A stretch of 6,690 bases of DNA from Thermoplasmata archaeon. Its GTDB lineage: Archaea; Thermoplasmatota; SW-10-69-26. The first letter of the stretch is position 1. The number at the start of each line of letters is the position of its first letter. Below are positions 1-5,619 of the stretch, one piece after another. The stretch lies in contig PWVY01000158.1 in the NCBI GenBank assembly GCA_003561665.1, forward strand, positions 1 through 6,690, in the 5' to 3' direction. Under the pieces are notes generated by a model. It did no database searches and had not been told where the DNA came from. It saw only the letters and a list, made by a program, of their open reading frames with translations. Made by a program: the position numbers and the translations under genes.

Positions 1-211
1 AGTGGGCGTCGATCAAGCCCGGGATCACCACGGCGCCCGTGAGGTCGAGCGCCTCGGCGTCGGCGACGGCCTCGCCCGGCTCCAACCAGGCCTCGATGCG
101 TTCACCGTCGAGGAGCATCTTCATGCGCAGGACGCCGTGCGTGGCTGGGTGCTGGGGGCCCACGTTGAGCGTCATCAAGCGCCGTTTGGGTTGTTGTTCC
201 ATCTCTGTCAT
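1..211 (-). CDS. nuoD: NuoD N-terminus joined in frame to an amidohydrolase-like sequence (partial, runs off window)
   Basis: Reading the minus strand from the ATG at 211 gives 70 complete codons with no stop before the edge. Residues 13-29 are the diagnostic start of complex I subunit NuoD (49 kDa subunit), including LNVGPQHPATHGVLR, and the gene sits 3 nt after the nuoC stop with a GGGGTGG ribosome-binding stretch inside the nuoC end. NuoD should continue through an 'xxGYLHRGxEK' motif, which is absent. From about residue 33 the protein reads LLDGERIEAW and ends GAVVIPGLIDAH. That is the small beta domain and barrel entry (PGLIDxHxH metal motif) of dihydroorotase/amidohydrolase enzymes. The next codon starts with T, so the second metal His cannot be seen. 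The switch lies near 95-124. A chimeric contig end is the simplest explanation; a real deletion or rearrangement is possible. The NuoD identity of the first 29 residues is secure. The amidohydrolase assignment is likely, but its exact substrate class is unknown. Confidence 0.8.
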   Translation of the reverse strand, partial: MTEMEQQPKRRLMTLNVGPQHPATHGVLRMKMLLDGERIEAWLEPGEAVADAEALDLTGAVVIPGLIDAH

Positions 212-214
212 GGG

Positions 215-832
215 TCACCACCCCTTGCCTGCGTCCTTGGTCACTTTGTCCACGCCGCCTTCGCGGTAGATGTACTGCTGCTCGGTGAGGTCGTAGTCCT
301 TCCTGTGAGGGTGGCCTTCCCAATCTTCAGGCATGAACATGCGTTTCATGTCGGGATGGCCTTCGAACGTGACTCCGTAAAGGTCGTACACTTCGCGCTC
401 GTGCCAGTTGGCTCCGTTCCAGAGGCTTGTCGCGCTGGGTACCCGGCACTCCTCGAGTTCTCGGGGGACCCAGACTTGGACGCATAGGTGGTCTCCTTCG
501 TCGTACGAGTAGAGGTTGTAGACCACTTCCATGAGGCCTTCGTTGACGTCGTCGAGTTCCCAGCCTCGTGAGGGTTGAGGGATGGGGTCCTCTTCGTCGT
601 CTTCGGGCTCGGTTTGGAACCCGAGCCATGCGGCGTTGTCCTCGAGTTCATCTTTGGGCCAGTCGACCGCCGTGAGGCAAGCGAGGTGATCGAACCCGCT
701 TTGTTGGGCCGTCTCGAGGATGGTGAGAATGTGTTCGGGGCTCGTGACGATGAGAGGCTTGTCGTTTTGCTTGGTGACCTCGATGACGGTCTCTTCGGGG
801 ACGGTCTCGATGACATCCTCGGCAAGGCTCAC
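215..832 (-). CDS. nuoC: NADH-quinone oxidoreductase (complex I-type) subunit C
   Basis: This 205-residue protein is the 30 kDa connecting-module subunit of complex I, which packs against NuoB and NuoD on the cytoplasmic arm. The family signature is clear: WHEREVYDLYGV at 143-154, followed by a hydrophobic-acidic stretch ending in HRKDY at 176-180. The N-terminal half has the usual LTAVDW (53-58) and MEVVYNLYSY (101-110) strands. Between them lies an acidic, proline-containing insertion (about 59-100, including EPEDDEEDP) that is longer than the usual short connection. The start codon is GTG at 832-830. It overlaps the nuoB stop as GTGA and has a good GGAGG (842-846) 9 nt upstream, so translational coupling to nuoB is likely. 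The stop is followed 3 nt later by the nuoD start. The electron donor of this complex cannot be told from the window, because the subunits that would show it are not present. Confidence 0.95.
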   Translation of the reverse strand: MSLAEDVIETVPEETVIEVTKQNDKPLIVTSPEHILTILETAQQSGFDHLACLTAVDWPKDELEDNAAWLGFQTEPEDDEEDPIPQPSRGWELDDVNEGLMEVVYNLYSYDEGDHLCVQVWVPRELEECRVPSATSLWNGANWHEREVYDLYGVTFEGHPDMKRMFMPEDWEGHPHRKDYDLTEQQYIYREGGVDKVTKDAGKGW

Positions 833-1419
833 GCGCTTTGGCCTCCTTCGGTTTGACCGATCTCCCAGTCACGTCGAGCTTTAGCTTCCGTCTCTCCAGT
901 CTCGACCTCAGGAGTGGGGCTCTTGGCGAACCGGATGTCTGGCTCGGGGTCCTGCATGATCTTGTCTTGTAGCCGGATGAGGCCGTCCATGAGGGCTTCA
1001 GGCCTTGGGGGGCATCCGGGAACGTACACGTCGACGGGGATGACCTTGTCGACCCCTTGGACGACGCTGTAGGAGTTCTGGTAGGGGCCGCCGCAGCTGG
1101 CGCAAGCACCCATGGCGATGGCGTACTTGGGCTCGGGCATCTGGTCGTAGAGCTTTCGGACGCGGGGGGCCATCTTCTTGCACACGGTGCCGGGCACGAT
1201 CATCAGGTCGGCTTGGCGGGGCGTGGCGCGGAAGACCTCGCTCCCGAAGCGGGCGATGTCGTGGTGAGGCCCCATGGTGGCCATCATCTCGATGGCGCAG
1301 CATGCGAGACCGAACTGGAGGGGCCAGAGCGAGTTGGCTCGGCCCCATTTGAACATCTTGTCGAGGCTGGTGAGGAAGATGCCTTCGTCCGGGCTTCCGG
1401 GTTTTACGATCCTTGCCAT
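829..1419 (-). CDS. nuoB: NADH-quinone oxidoreductase (complex I-type) subunit B
   Basis: This is the subunit that carries the N2 [4Fe-4S] cluster, the last electron relay before quinone. The expected ligands are visible in the 196-residue form: the adjacent pair C40-C41 (LACCAIEMM), C106 in MGACASCGG and C136 in VPGCPPRPEAL. An extra Cys (C109) follows C106, where many homologues have Ser. The segment PRQADLMIVPGTV (67-79) is the usual hydrogenase-like core. I chose the ATG at 1419 rather than the in-frame ATG at 1452: the protein begins MARIVKPG, a GGGGG stretch lies 7-11 nt upstream, and the upstream choice would add 11 unconserved residues. The start lies 16 nt inside the end of nuoA, and the stop overlaps the nuoC GTG. 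The C-terminal tail (about 158-196) is charged and looks disordered. Confidence 0.95.
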   Translation of the reverse strand: MARIVKPGSPDEGIFLTSLDKMFKWGRANSLWPLQFGLACCAIEMMATMGPHHDIARFGSEVFRATPRQADLMIVPGTVCKKMAPRVRKLYDQMPEPKYAIAMGACASCGGPYQNSYSVVQGVDKVIPVDVYVPGCPPRPEALMDGLIRLQDKIMQDPEPDIRFAKSPTPEVETGETEAKARRDWEIGQTEGGQSA

Positions 1420-1775
1420 GATAGGGCCCCCTTCTTGATGGCGTACACCCACCCGTCAAGGAGGAGGAGTACGAAGACGGCGCCGACGACGATGGCCGTC
1501 AAGCTGAGATCAGCGAACGCGACGACGAACGGGATCAGGAAGATCGCTTCGACGTCGAGGATGAGGAACACGAGAACGTACAGGTAGTACTGCACGTCGA
1601 CGGGGCCTTGACCCCCGCCGATGGGTTCCTCTCCGCTTTCGTACGCGGTCAGTTTCTCGCGTGTTGGCCGGGTTGGCGTGATGAAACGAGAGAGCCCGAT
1701 GGCGATCATGATGACGAGGGCTCCGATGATCGTCATCATCAGAACCGGGAGGTATGCCTCGGGGATTCCGGCCAT
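1404..1775 (-). CDS. nuoA: NADH-quinone oxidoreductase (complex I-type) subunit A
   Basis: This small membrane subunit sits at the junction of the peripheral and membrane arms, next to the quinone site. It has 123 residues, the normal length for the family, with three membrane segments at about 8-30, 62-84 and 92-114. The loop after helix 1 carries the family motif YESGEEP (45-51). Helix 2 carries FLILDVEAIFLIP (70-82) with the conserved acidic pair D74 and E76. It is the first gene of the nuo operon and overlaps nuoB by 16 nt. No Shine-Dalgarno sequence precedes the ATG, but a TATA-like box lies about 26-29 nt upstream, which suggests a leaderless message. The long N-terminal extension of some homologues is absent, and the start at 1775 is the only sensible choice. 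Confidence 0.93.
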   Translation of the reverse strand: MAGIPEAYLPVLMMTIIGALVIMIAIGLSRFITPTRPTREKLTAYESGEEPIGGGQGPVDVQYYLYVLVFLILDVEAIFLIPFVVAFADLSLTAIVVGAVFVLLLLDGWVYAIKKGALSWQGS

Positions 1776-1798
1776 TTCGCTCGCTGGTAAAGGCCGGG

Positions 1799-1806
1799 GG
1801 TATAGG
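1799..1806 (-). promoter_or_regulatory. Candidate nuoA promoter (archaeal TATA box, leaderless)
   Basis: The minus strand reads CCTATACC here. The TATA core is 26-29 nt before the A of the nuoA ATG. Archaeal TATA boxes sit about 25-30 nt before the transcription start, so transcription would begin at or beside the start codon. The 23 nt between box and ATG contain no GGAGG or GGTGA. The same CCTATA core occurs at nearly the same distance ahead of serA. An AT-rich GTTAAG immediately upstream could contribute to the BRE. Confidence 0.5.
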
Positions 1807-1952
1807 AACTTAACGGTGGTGAGTCGTCACGGCTTGCGCGAGAAGGCATGGGGTCGATGACCTAGGCGATGCGCATGGAGGGTATGTTGGTGTCCTCCAG
1901 GTCCTCCTCTGAACCCGGCTGGGAAAGTTGGTGGTCGCCGGTTGGGGAGAGG

Positions 1953-1981
1953 GGGTGGGCCGGTGGTTGGCCGGCCCACCC
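1953..1981. repeat. Perfect 11-bp inverted repeat (hairpin) in the pre-nuoA gap
   Basis: The left arm GGGTGGGCCGG (1953-1963) and right arm CCGGCCCACCC (1971-1981) are exact reverse complements around a 7-nt loop (TGGTTGG). The stem is almost all G-C, so it would be stable in DNA or RNA. It lies 236 nt past the stop of the secreted-protein gene and about 178 nt ahead of nuoA. It could end or process the upstream transcript, or be a regulator site. No T-run follows it on the minus strand, so it is not a standard intrinsic terminator. Confidence 0.7.
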
Positions 1982-1989
1982 TGGCCGAT

Positions 1990-2005
1990 GGGGGGTGGGG
2001 TGGGG
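1990..2005 (+). other. G-run cluster with quadruplex potential
   Basis: The plus strand reads G6-T-G4-T-G4. Further G-runs at 1944-1947, 1951-1955 and 1957-1959 lie on the other side of the hairpin, so folding of the hairpin would bring the runs together. All mapped genes are read from the opposite strand, so their RNA would be C-rich here; any quadruplex would form in DNA only. The general G-richness of the strand makes chance a real possibility. Confidence 0.3.
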
Positions 2006-2216
2006 AGAGAGGTGCACGAGACGGTGTAGGCCACCGGCCACGGTGTCCTTTGTGGGGTCTGGGTCTTCAAGGTTGCAGCGATGCAAGGGAGGCATTGTGA
2101 AGCGACCGGGGAAGGATGCAAGGCAGAGGTGGTCGTTGTTGGTTCTCGCAAGCACGAGGGCGCGGGGGCTTGGGCGTGGCGTTCTCAGGGCGAGTCGGTG
2201 GGTGTGGGGGGTTCTG

Positions 2217-3140
2217 TCACATGCAGTGGGGTCGGCATGGCCTGCGTGGGTCCTCGTCGTCGTCATCGTCGTTGGGGCCGGCGATCGCGATCTCGGAGAG
2301 CAGGGTGAACCCGATGAGGTAGTTGGATTGTCCAGAGAGTAGGGCGATGATTGGGGGAGCTTCAGCGGTGAGGGTCCAGGTCCCTGTCGCGTTGAGCGTT
2401 TTCGCGCCTAGCCCGATGTCGTCTTCTGACGTGATGGAGCCGGCTTGGGTCCCGTTGGGTGCGGTGAGGGTGAGCCAGTCCGTTCGGTCTTGTTCGGTCC
2501 CGAAGCTGAGGAACAGGAAATCTCCTTCCTGGGCTTCGAAGTCCCAGGTGTGCACATCCCCGGGGGTCAGCGCGTCGCCGAAGCAGGGCCCGGGCACGGT
2601 TTCTTCGTGGCCGGCGCCTTCAGCCTGTTGGAGCGTTGTGACGTTGAACTCGAGGGTGTATGGAGTGACGCGGGGTGGGTCGAGCGCTTTTAGCCCGAAG
2701 ACGGCGCCGGTTGCGTCTGGCCCGGCCATGGCGAGGGTGGTCCCCGTTGCGTTCGTGGTGGCGTTGATCCAGGCCCTGTCGAGCGCGGGCTGGTTGAGGT
2801 GGGTGCGGGTCTCGTTGTGGGGTTTGTCATCCGTTGAGAAGTGAACTTCGGTGCAGGCGATGGGCGTTTCTTCCTCGTACACGGCTCTGTACCAGTCTTG
2901 GTCTCGGGTGACGTTGTCGTGGTCGTACGATTCGTGGTCTTCTTCTTCCTCGTTGGCGTGGTAGCCTGGGGTGAGGTTCCCGATGTAGGATCCGGGGGTG
3001 AGGTTGAGGGCGCGGTCCGGGTCATCTGGCGCGTCTTCGCCCGTTCCTGCATCGTCGTGGGGCGTGTTGCTGAGGGCCCCGATGAGGGGGGCCCCCAAGA
3101 TCGTGATCGCGATGAGGATCGTGATGGTTCGCCTCGTCAT
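2217..3140 (-). CDS. Secreted acidic protein with two PPC-like beta domains
   Basis: No named family member is recognised. The 307-residue product starts with a signal peptide (MTRR, then hydrophobic residues 5-23, likely cleaved near ALS-N) and has no lipobox or clear membrane anchor. Two stretches resemble pre-peptidase C-terminal (PPC) beta-sandwich domains. The second is clearer: PGDVHTWDFEAQEGD (193-207), then LTLTAPNGTQAG, ATGTWTLTAEAP and NYLIGFTLLSE. The first spans about 45-168. Nine N-x-S/T sequons (N46, 55, 76, 109, 126, 130, 166, 229, 250) suggest a glycosylated archaeal surface or exported protein. Cys are at 96, 186, 302 and 306. The tail is odd: an Asp run (291-295) followed by RRPCRPHCM. 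I chose the ATG at 3140 over an upstream one (3194) because the signal peptide begins there and GGAGG (3148-3152) lies 7 nt before it. It follows the pseudokinase gene by 114 nt, probably in the same transcript. Confidence 0.8.
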   Translation of the reverse strand: MTRRTITILIAITILGAPLIGALSNTPHDDAGTGEDAPDDPDRALNLTPGSYIGNLTPGYHANEEEEDHESYDHDNVTRDQDWYRAVYEEETPIACTEVHFSTDDKPHNETRTHLNQPALDRAWINATTNATGTTLAMAGPDATGAVFGLKALDPPRVTPYTLEFNVTTLQQAEGAGHEETVPGPCFGDALTPGDVHTWDFEAQEGDFLFLSFGTEQDRTDWLTLTAPNGTQAGSITSEDDIGLGAKTLNATGTWTLTAEAPPIIALLSGQSNYLIGFTLLSEIAIAGPNDDDDDEDPRRPCRPHCM

Positions 3141-3241
3141 CGGAAGGCCTCCAAGCAGGTGCTGACATGGGGGATAACGTCTTCCGTCGCGCAAGGGATG
3201 GCTTGCGTGGGGTTCATCGGGCGGGGCTGAATCGGTGGCAT
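3137..3241 (-). CDS. Candidate 34-residue small protein overlapping the next start
   Basis: Between the pseudokinase stop (3255) and the secreted-protein start (3140), the minus strand holds an ATG-initiated frame of 34 codons. It begins MPPIQPRPMNP, contains two Cys (residues 17 and 29) and ends CLEAFR. Its TGA overlaps the next ATG as ATGA, the classical coupling arrangement, and it starts 13 nt after the upstream stop. Only a weak TTGAG-like ribosome site precedes it, and no domain or signal peptide is visible. It fills almost all of a gap that would otherwise be an unexplained spacer. The frame also continues upstream, inside the kinase gene, so the ORF may be an accident. Treat it as a hypothesis. 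Confidence 0.22.
   Translation of the reverse strand: MPPIQPRPMNPTQAIPCATEDVIPHVSTCLEAFR
3148..3152 (-). promoter_or_regulatory. Ribosome binding site GGAGG that fixes the start of the secreted protein
   Basis: The minus strand reads GGAGGCCTTCCGATG. The GGAGG is 7 nt before the ATG at 3140 and decides against the upstream in-frame ATG at 3194. It lies inside the candidate small ORF, as expected for translational coupling. Confidence 0.6.
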
Positions 3242-3254
3242 CGTTCTCAACTTT

Positions 3255-5366
3255 CTATGTGGGTGAGGTTTCGATCGTTGGCGGTTCGTCGGTGATGAGA
3301 CGTTCGAGCGCGGTGTGGAAGGCGTGAGCGTCTTGGTAGCGAGCGGATGGGTCCTTGTGGAGGCCTTTCTCGAGGACGGATTGCAGTTTGGGAGGCACGT
3401 TGACGGTCGCTTGGACGGTGCCTTCCCCTGGGGGGGATCCGTAGAGGCAGGCATGGAGGATGGCGGCGAGGGCATAAACGTCCACGGCGGGGTCTTGGCT
3501 ACCCAGGGGCGCCTCTGGGGCCTGATACCCGTTCACTTCGGCTTGGTTCGTGAACACGCGCGTGCCCGAGTTGTCTTTGCTTGGGGCAAGCCCGAGGTCG
3601 GAGATGATCGCACGCCCGTCCGGGGTGAGAAGGATGTGCTCGGGTCTGAGGTTCCCGTGAACGAGGCCGGCGGCGTGGATGGCATGAAGGCCTTGGGCGG
3701 TATCGAAGATGATCTTCAGGGCTCGGGAAGGCTCCAAGACTCCTGTGCGGCGCAGTTCATCCGTCAGGGTCTCCCCGGTGATGTGCGGGGTGACGAGGAT
3801 CGGGTGTCCGTCCTCCTCGAGGATTTGCTCGATCTCCACGACGTTCTTGTGGCGGATGTTGGATGCCGTCTTGGCGGCTTCGCGGGTGGCTTCGAGAAGG
3901 GCAGGCTCACGGTGCCAGGGGTCGAGGGGTTCCTTGAGGAGGACGAGGCGATCGCGGGAGCGGTCACGGGCCAGCCAGGTCCTCCCGGCTCCTTCATCAA
4001 GGAGCCGTAGCTTGTCGTACGCTAAGGTGGAGCCGTTGGCCCCTCGCGATACGGTGGCATTCCGGGCGAAGTATCGGATGATGCGGGCTTCTTCCCGGCT
4101 GATCCCGAACGACTCCCGAAGCCCTTCAAGGAAGGCCTGATCACTCTCAAAAGCGTCGCGCGCCATCGCGTCCTCCACCGCGGCGCGGTAGGTTTCGATC
4201 TTCTGCTCGTAGAGCTCTTCCGATGCTTCAACAGGGTTGCGTCCGCTAACACCGAGCAATCGTTTGGACCGGTCAACGGCCGGGTAAACCGTTCCAAGCG
4301 CCATCACTCCACCGATGAAGAAAGAGAACGCCGTGTTCTCGGTTAGGATCGAACCAACGCCGAACATCGTACCCCCCACCGCGAGGGCCACGGCTGCACC
4401 GGCGGCCTTGGCGCCCCATCTGCGTGACCGCTGAGGAAGATCGAAGAGACGGCGTCGGGCCAGACCGTACGTGATGACCCCCACCCCAAGAAGCCGCCAT
4501 GCTCCCACCGTTTGGAAATCCGGAACCCCAGCGAGGAACAAGGCCTCCTCACCGAGCCCTGCCGCGAAGGGCACCAAGAGCCCGAGCGCGATCCACCCCT
4601 CCAGCTTCCGGTCCGAGGGCGCATACGCCTTGTTCCACCGCCGCACAGCGTCCGCACCTAGAATCACGACGAGCGTGCTGAGGAGAGCGAAGACGATGAG
4701 GTACCCCATCACATGCCAATCGGATCCCGCTCCAAGCTCCCAGGCCGTCTCGCTGTAAACCAAGACATGGTTCCCCGCCGTGTACCCTGTATAAATGCCC
4801 AAGCCTACGAGCAGAAGCCCGGACCAACGGCGCGTCCTCACGGACGGCGATTCAAGGTGGGACGCCCGCAACGTCACAAGGGCCAAACCGAGGAAAACGA
4901 AGAACGGTATCGAAACGAGAGCGTAGAAGCCCGGCCCCCAGACGGGGTAATACAACCCATGAAGGAACATCGTCCCTTCGAAAAGCAGGCTCGGTCGAAG
5001 CAAAAACAACCCCGCGGAGGTCAACGCAAGCGCGGCGGTCCCGGCCCGAGCGAACCTCCAACCCAACCGGCGACCTCGTTCTTTCGTTTGCGAAGCGGCG
5101 AATTCCGTAAGGAAATACGGAAGCGGGAAAAGCGCGACGAGCGCGATGAGGAAGAGGTGCTCCGCGAAGGGGGCGAACGCGTTCAAACTGGACGCGTTGA
5201 TCGCGGCGATCTGGATGCCCCAGAGCAAAGCGAAGAGGCCGAAGGCCAAGGCACCTTTCGGCCTCGTGCGCCGACCCTTCAGCGCGTATAGGCCAAGCAG
5301 CGAGACAGCGATCCCGCTCGCCACACCCCATGATGCCGACAGGGTCTCAAAAGGAAGCGTCGTCAT
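3255..5366 (-). CDS. Multi-pass membrane protein with C-terminal Ser/Thr kinase-like (pseudokinase) domain
   Basis: The 703-residue protein has about eleven hydrophobic segments (about 10-30, 39-58, 68-88, 107-124, 146-166, 182-203, 219-238, 256-280, 288-304, 320-340, 345-364). The stretch ITYGLARRRLFDL (298-310) resembles the YAilRyrLfDi motif of histidine-kinase 7TM sensor regions. A charged helical linker (about 380-440, including FLEGLRESFGISREEAR) leads to a protein-kinase fold. Retained features are the glycine loop GAGRTW (459-464), Lys478, helix-C Glu496, D590-L-G in place of DFG, APE at 616-618, Asp629 and Arg676. The catalytic loop reads HGNLRPEH (570-577): the catalytic Asp is Asn572, the loop Lys is Arg574 and the Mg-binding Asn is His577. 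It may bind nucleotide but is probably not an active kinase. The start has an AAGGTGA ribosome site 4 nt upstream. A role as a membrane sensor or signalling scaffold is inferred; the ligand is unknown. Confidence 0.88.
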   Translation of the reverse strand: MTTLPFETLSASWGVASGIAVSLLGLYALKGRRTRPKGALAFGLFALLWGIQIAAINASSLNAFAPFAEHLFLIALVALFPLPYFLTEFAASQTKERGRRLGWRFARAGTAALALTSAGLFLLRPSLLFEGTMFLHGLYYPVWGPGFYALVSIPFFVFLGLALVTLRASHLESPSVRTRRWSGLLLVGLGIYTGYTAGNHVLVYSETAWELGAGSDWHVMGYLIVFALLSTLVVILGADAVRRWNKAYAPSDRKLEGWIALGLLVPFAAGLGEEALFLAGVPDFQTVGAWRLLGVGVITYGLARRRLFDLPQRSRRWGAKAAGAAVALAVGGTMFGVGSILTENTAFSFFIGGVMALGTVYPAVDRSKRLLGVSGRNPVEASEELYEQKIETYRAAVEDAMARDAFESDQAFLEGLRESFGISREEARIIRYFARNATVSRGANGSTLAYDKLRLLDEGAGRTWLARDRSRDRLVLLKEPLDPWHREPALLEATREAAKTASNIRHKNVVEIEQILEEDGHPILVTPHITGETLTDELRRTGVLEPSRALKIIFDTAQGLHAIHAAGLVHGNLRPEHILLTPDGRAIISDLGLAPSKDNSGTRVFTNQAEVNGYQAPEAPLGSQDPAVDVYALAAILHACLYGSPPGEGTVQATVNVPPKLQSVLEKGLHKDPSARYQDAHAFHTALERLITDEPPTIETSPT

Positions 5367-5370
5367 TCTC

Positions 5371-5377
5371 TCACCTT
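5371..5377 (-). promoter_or_regulatory. Ribosome binding site of the pseudokinase gene
   Basis: The minus strand reads AAGGTGA followed by GAGA and the ATG at 5366. GGTGA pairs with the archaeal 16S 3' end. Its presence means this gene, unlike serA and nuoA, is translated from a leadered message. Confidence 0.55.
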
Positions 5378-5400
5378 CGATATCGCGAAAAGGGTCCTCT

Positions 5401-5412
5401 TCCTCGCGAGGA
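5401..5412. repeat. 12-bp perfect palindrome in the pseudokinase leader
   Basis: TCCTCGCGAGGA is its own reverse complement. It lies 35-46 nt before the pseudokinase ATG, downstream of the TATA-like box, where a bound repressor or RNA structure could act. About one or two 12-bp palindromes are expected by chance in a window of this size, so function is only a suggestion. Confidence 0.35.
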
Positions 5413-5431
5413 GTAGGAGGGAACGTAGGGG

Positions 5432-5456
5432 CCCTCTGTACCCATTTTAGAGAGGG
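5432..5456 (-). promoter_or_regulatory. Weak TATA-like box inside an inverted repeat, upstream of the pseudokinase
   Basis: On the minus strand CTAAAAT (5450-5444) is the best TATA-like match in this gap. It is enclosed by CCCTCT and AGAGGG arms (5432-5437 and 5451-5456) 13 nt apart. Transcription would start near 5420, leaving a leader of about 50 nt that contains the GGTGA ribosome site and a palindrome. The expected purine-rich BRE is missing, so the promoter call is weak. The flanking arms could be an operator. Confidence 0.25.
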
Positions 5457-5557
5457 TTATGGCGCGTTAGGAGGTGGGGAATCTCAGCGGTTTTCCAGCG
5501 TCGTCTGGAGGATGGATGCCTTTTCTAAGAGTGGGTAGCGTTTGCATTCGAATCTCC

Positions 5558-5571
5558 TGCGCTGCAGCGCA
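5558..5571. repeat. 14-bp perfect palindrome between serA and the pseudokinase gene
   Basis: TGCGCTGCAGCGCA is fully self-complementary. An 8-bp palindrome ATTCGAAT (5546-5553) lies just beside it. Such sites can bind dimeric regulators or act at transcript ends. It lies about 190 nt from the pseudokinase start and about 50 nt past the serA stop. Roughly 0.4 such palindromes are expected by chance in the window. Confidence 0.35.
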
Positions 5572-5609
5572 CACGCACGAACGTAAGCATGACGCCCTCG
5601 CAATGGAAA

Positions 5610-5619
5610 GGTTGCAACC
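5610..5619. repeat. 10-bp palindrome at the serA stop codon
   Basis: GGTTGCAACC spans the last base of the serA stop codon and continues downstream. On the minus strand it is followed by TTTCC, a very weak terminator-like arrangement. It could equally be chance. Confidence 0.2.

Larger units (their letters stand above)
1776..2216. other. 441-nt gene-poor gap between the secreted-protein gene and nuoA
   Basis: I see no convincing gene here. The plus strand is very G-rich, with many GGGG runs, and the minus strand is correspondingly C-rich. A minus-strand frame is open from 2266 to 1862 (77 codons if started at the ATG at 2095), but it has no ribosome-binding site or TATA box and is dominated by Pro, His and Thr, as expected from composition. 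Its last 17 residues (GSEEDLEDTNIPSMRIA) look more protein-like, so a decayed or unusual small gene cannot be fully excluded. The gap also holds a strong inverted repeat (1953-1981), G-runs (1990-2005) and the nuoA promoter next to its right-hand gene. No tRNA-like cloverleaf was recognised. Confidence 0.5.

Noticed and set aside
2..487. 161-codon plus-strand ORF opposite nuoC/nuoD
   Set aside because: It lies antisense to strongly supported nuo genes and has no recognisable family; it is a shadow of high-GC codon structure.
1420..1452. Upstream in-frame ATG for nuoB at 1452
   Set aside because: It would lengthen the overlap with nuoA to 49 nt and add 11 residues unlike NuoB, and the ATG at 1419 has a G-rich ribosome-site-like stretch.
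1862..2266. 134-codon minus-strand ORF in the gap before nuoA
   Set aside because: It begins inside the Asp-codon repeat of the secreted-protein gene, has no ribosome site or promoter, and is Pro/His/Thr-rich as expected from C-rich DNA. Only its last 17 residues look protein-like.
1869..2342. 157-codon plus-strand ORF across the gap and the secreted-protein end
   Set aside because: It is Trp/Gly/Arg-rich, as expected from G-rich DNA, overlaps a supported gene antisense, and shows no domain.
4713..5291. 192-codon plus-strand ORF opposite the membrane half of the pseudokinase
   Set aside because: It is antisense to a convincing multi-pass membrane protein and consists of low-complexity Arg/Glu/Gly/Pro sequence.
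5541..5560. TTCGAATC resembling a tRNA T-loop
   Set aside because: The flanking 5-nt arms do not pair on either strand and no acceptor or anticodon stem can be built around it.
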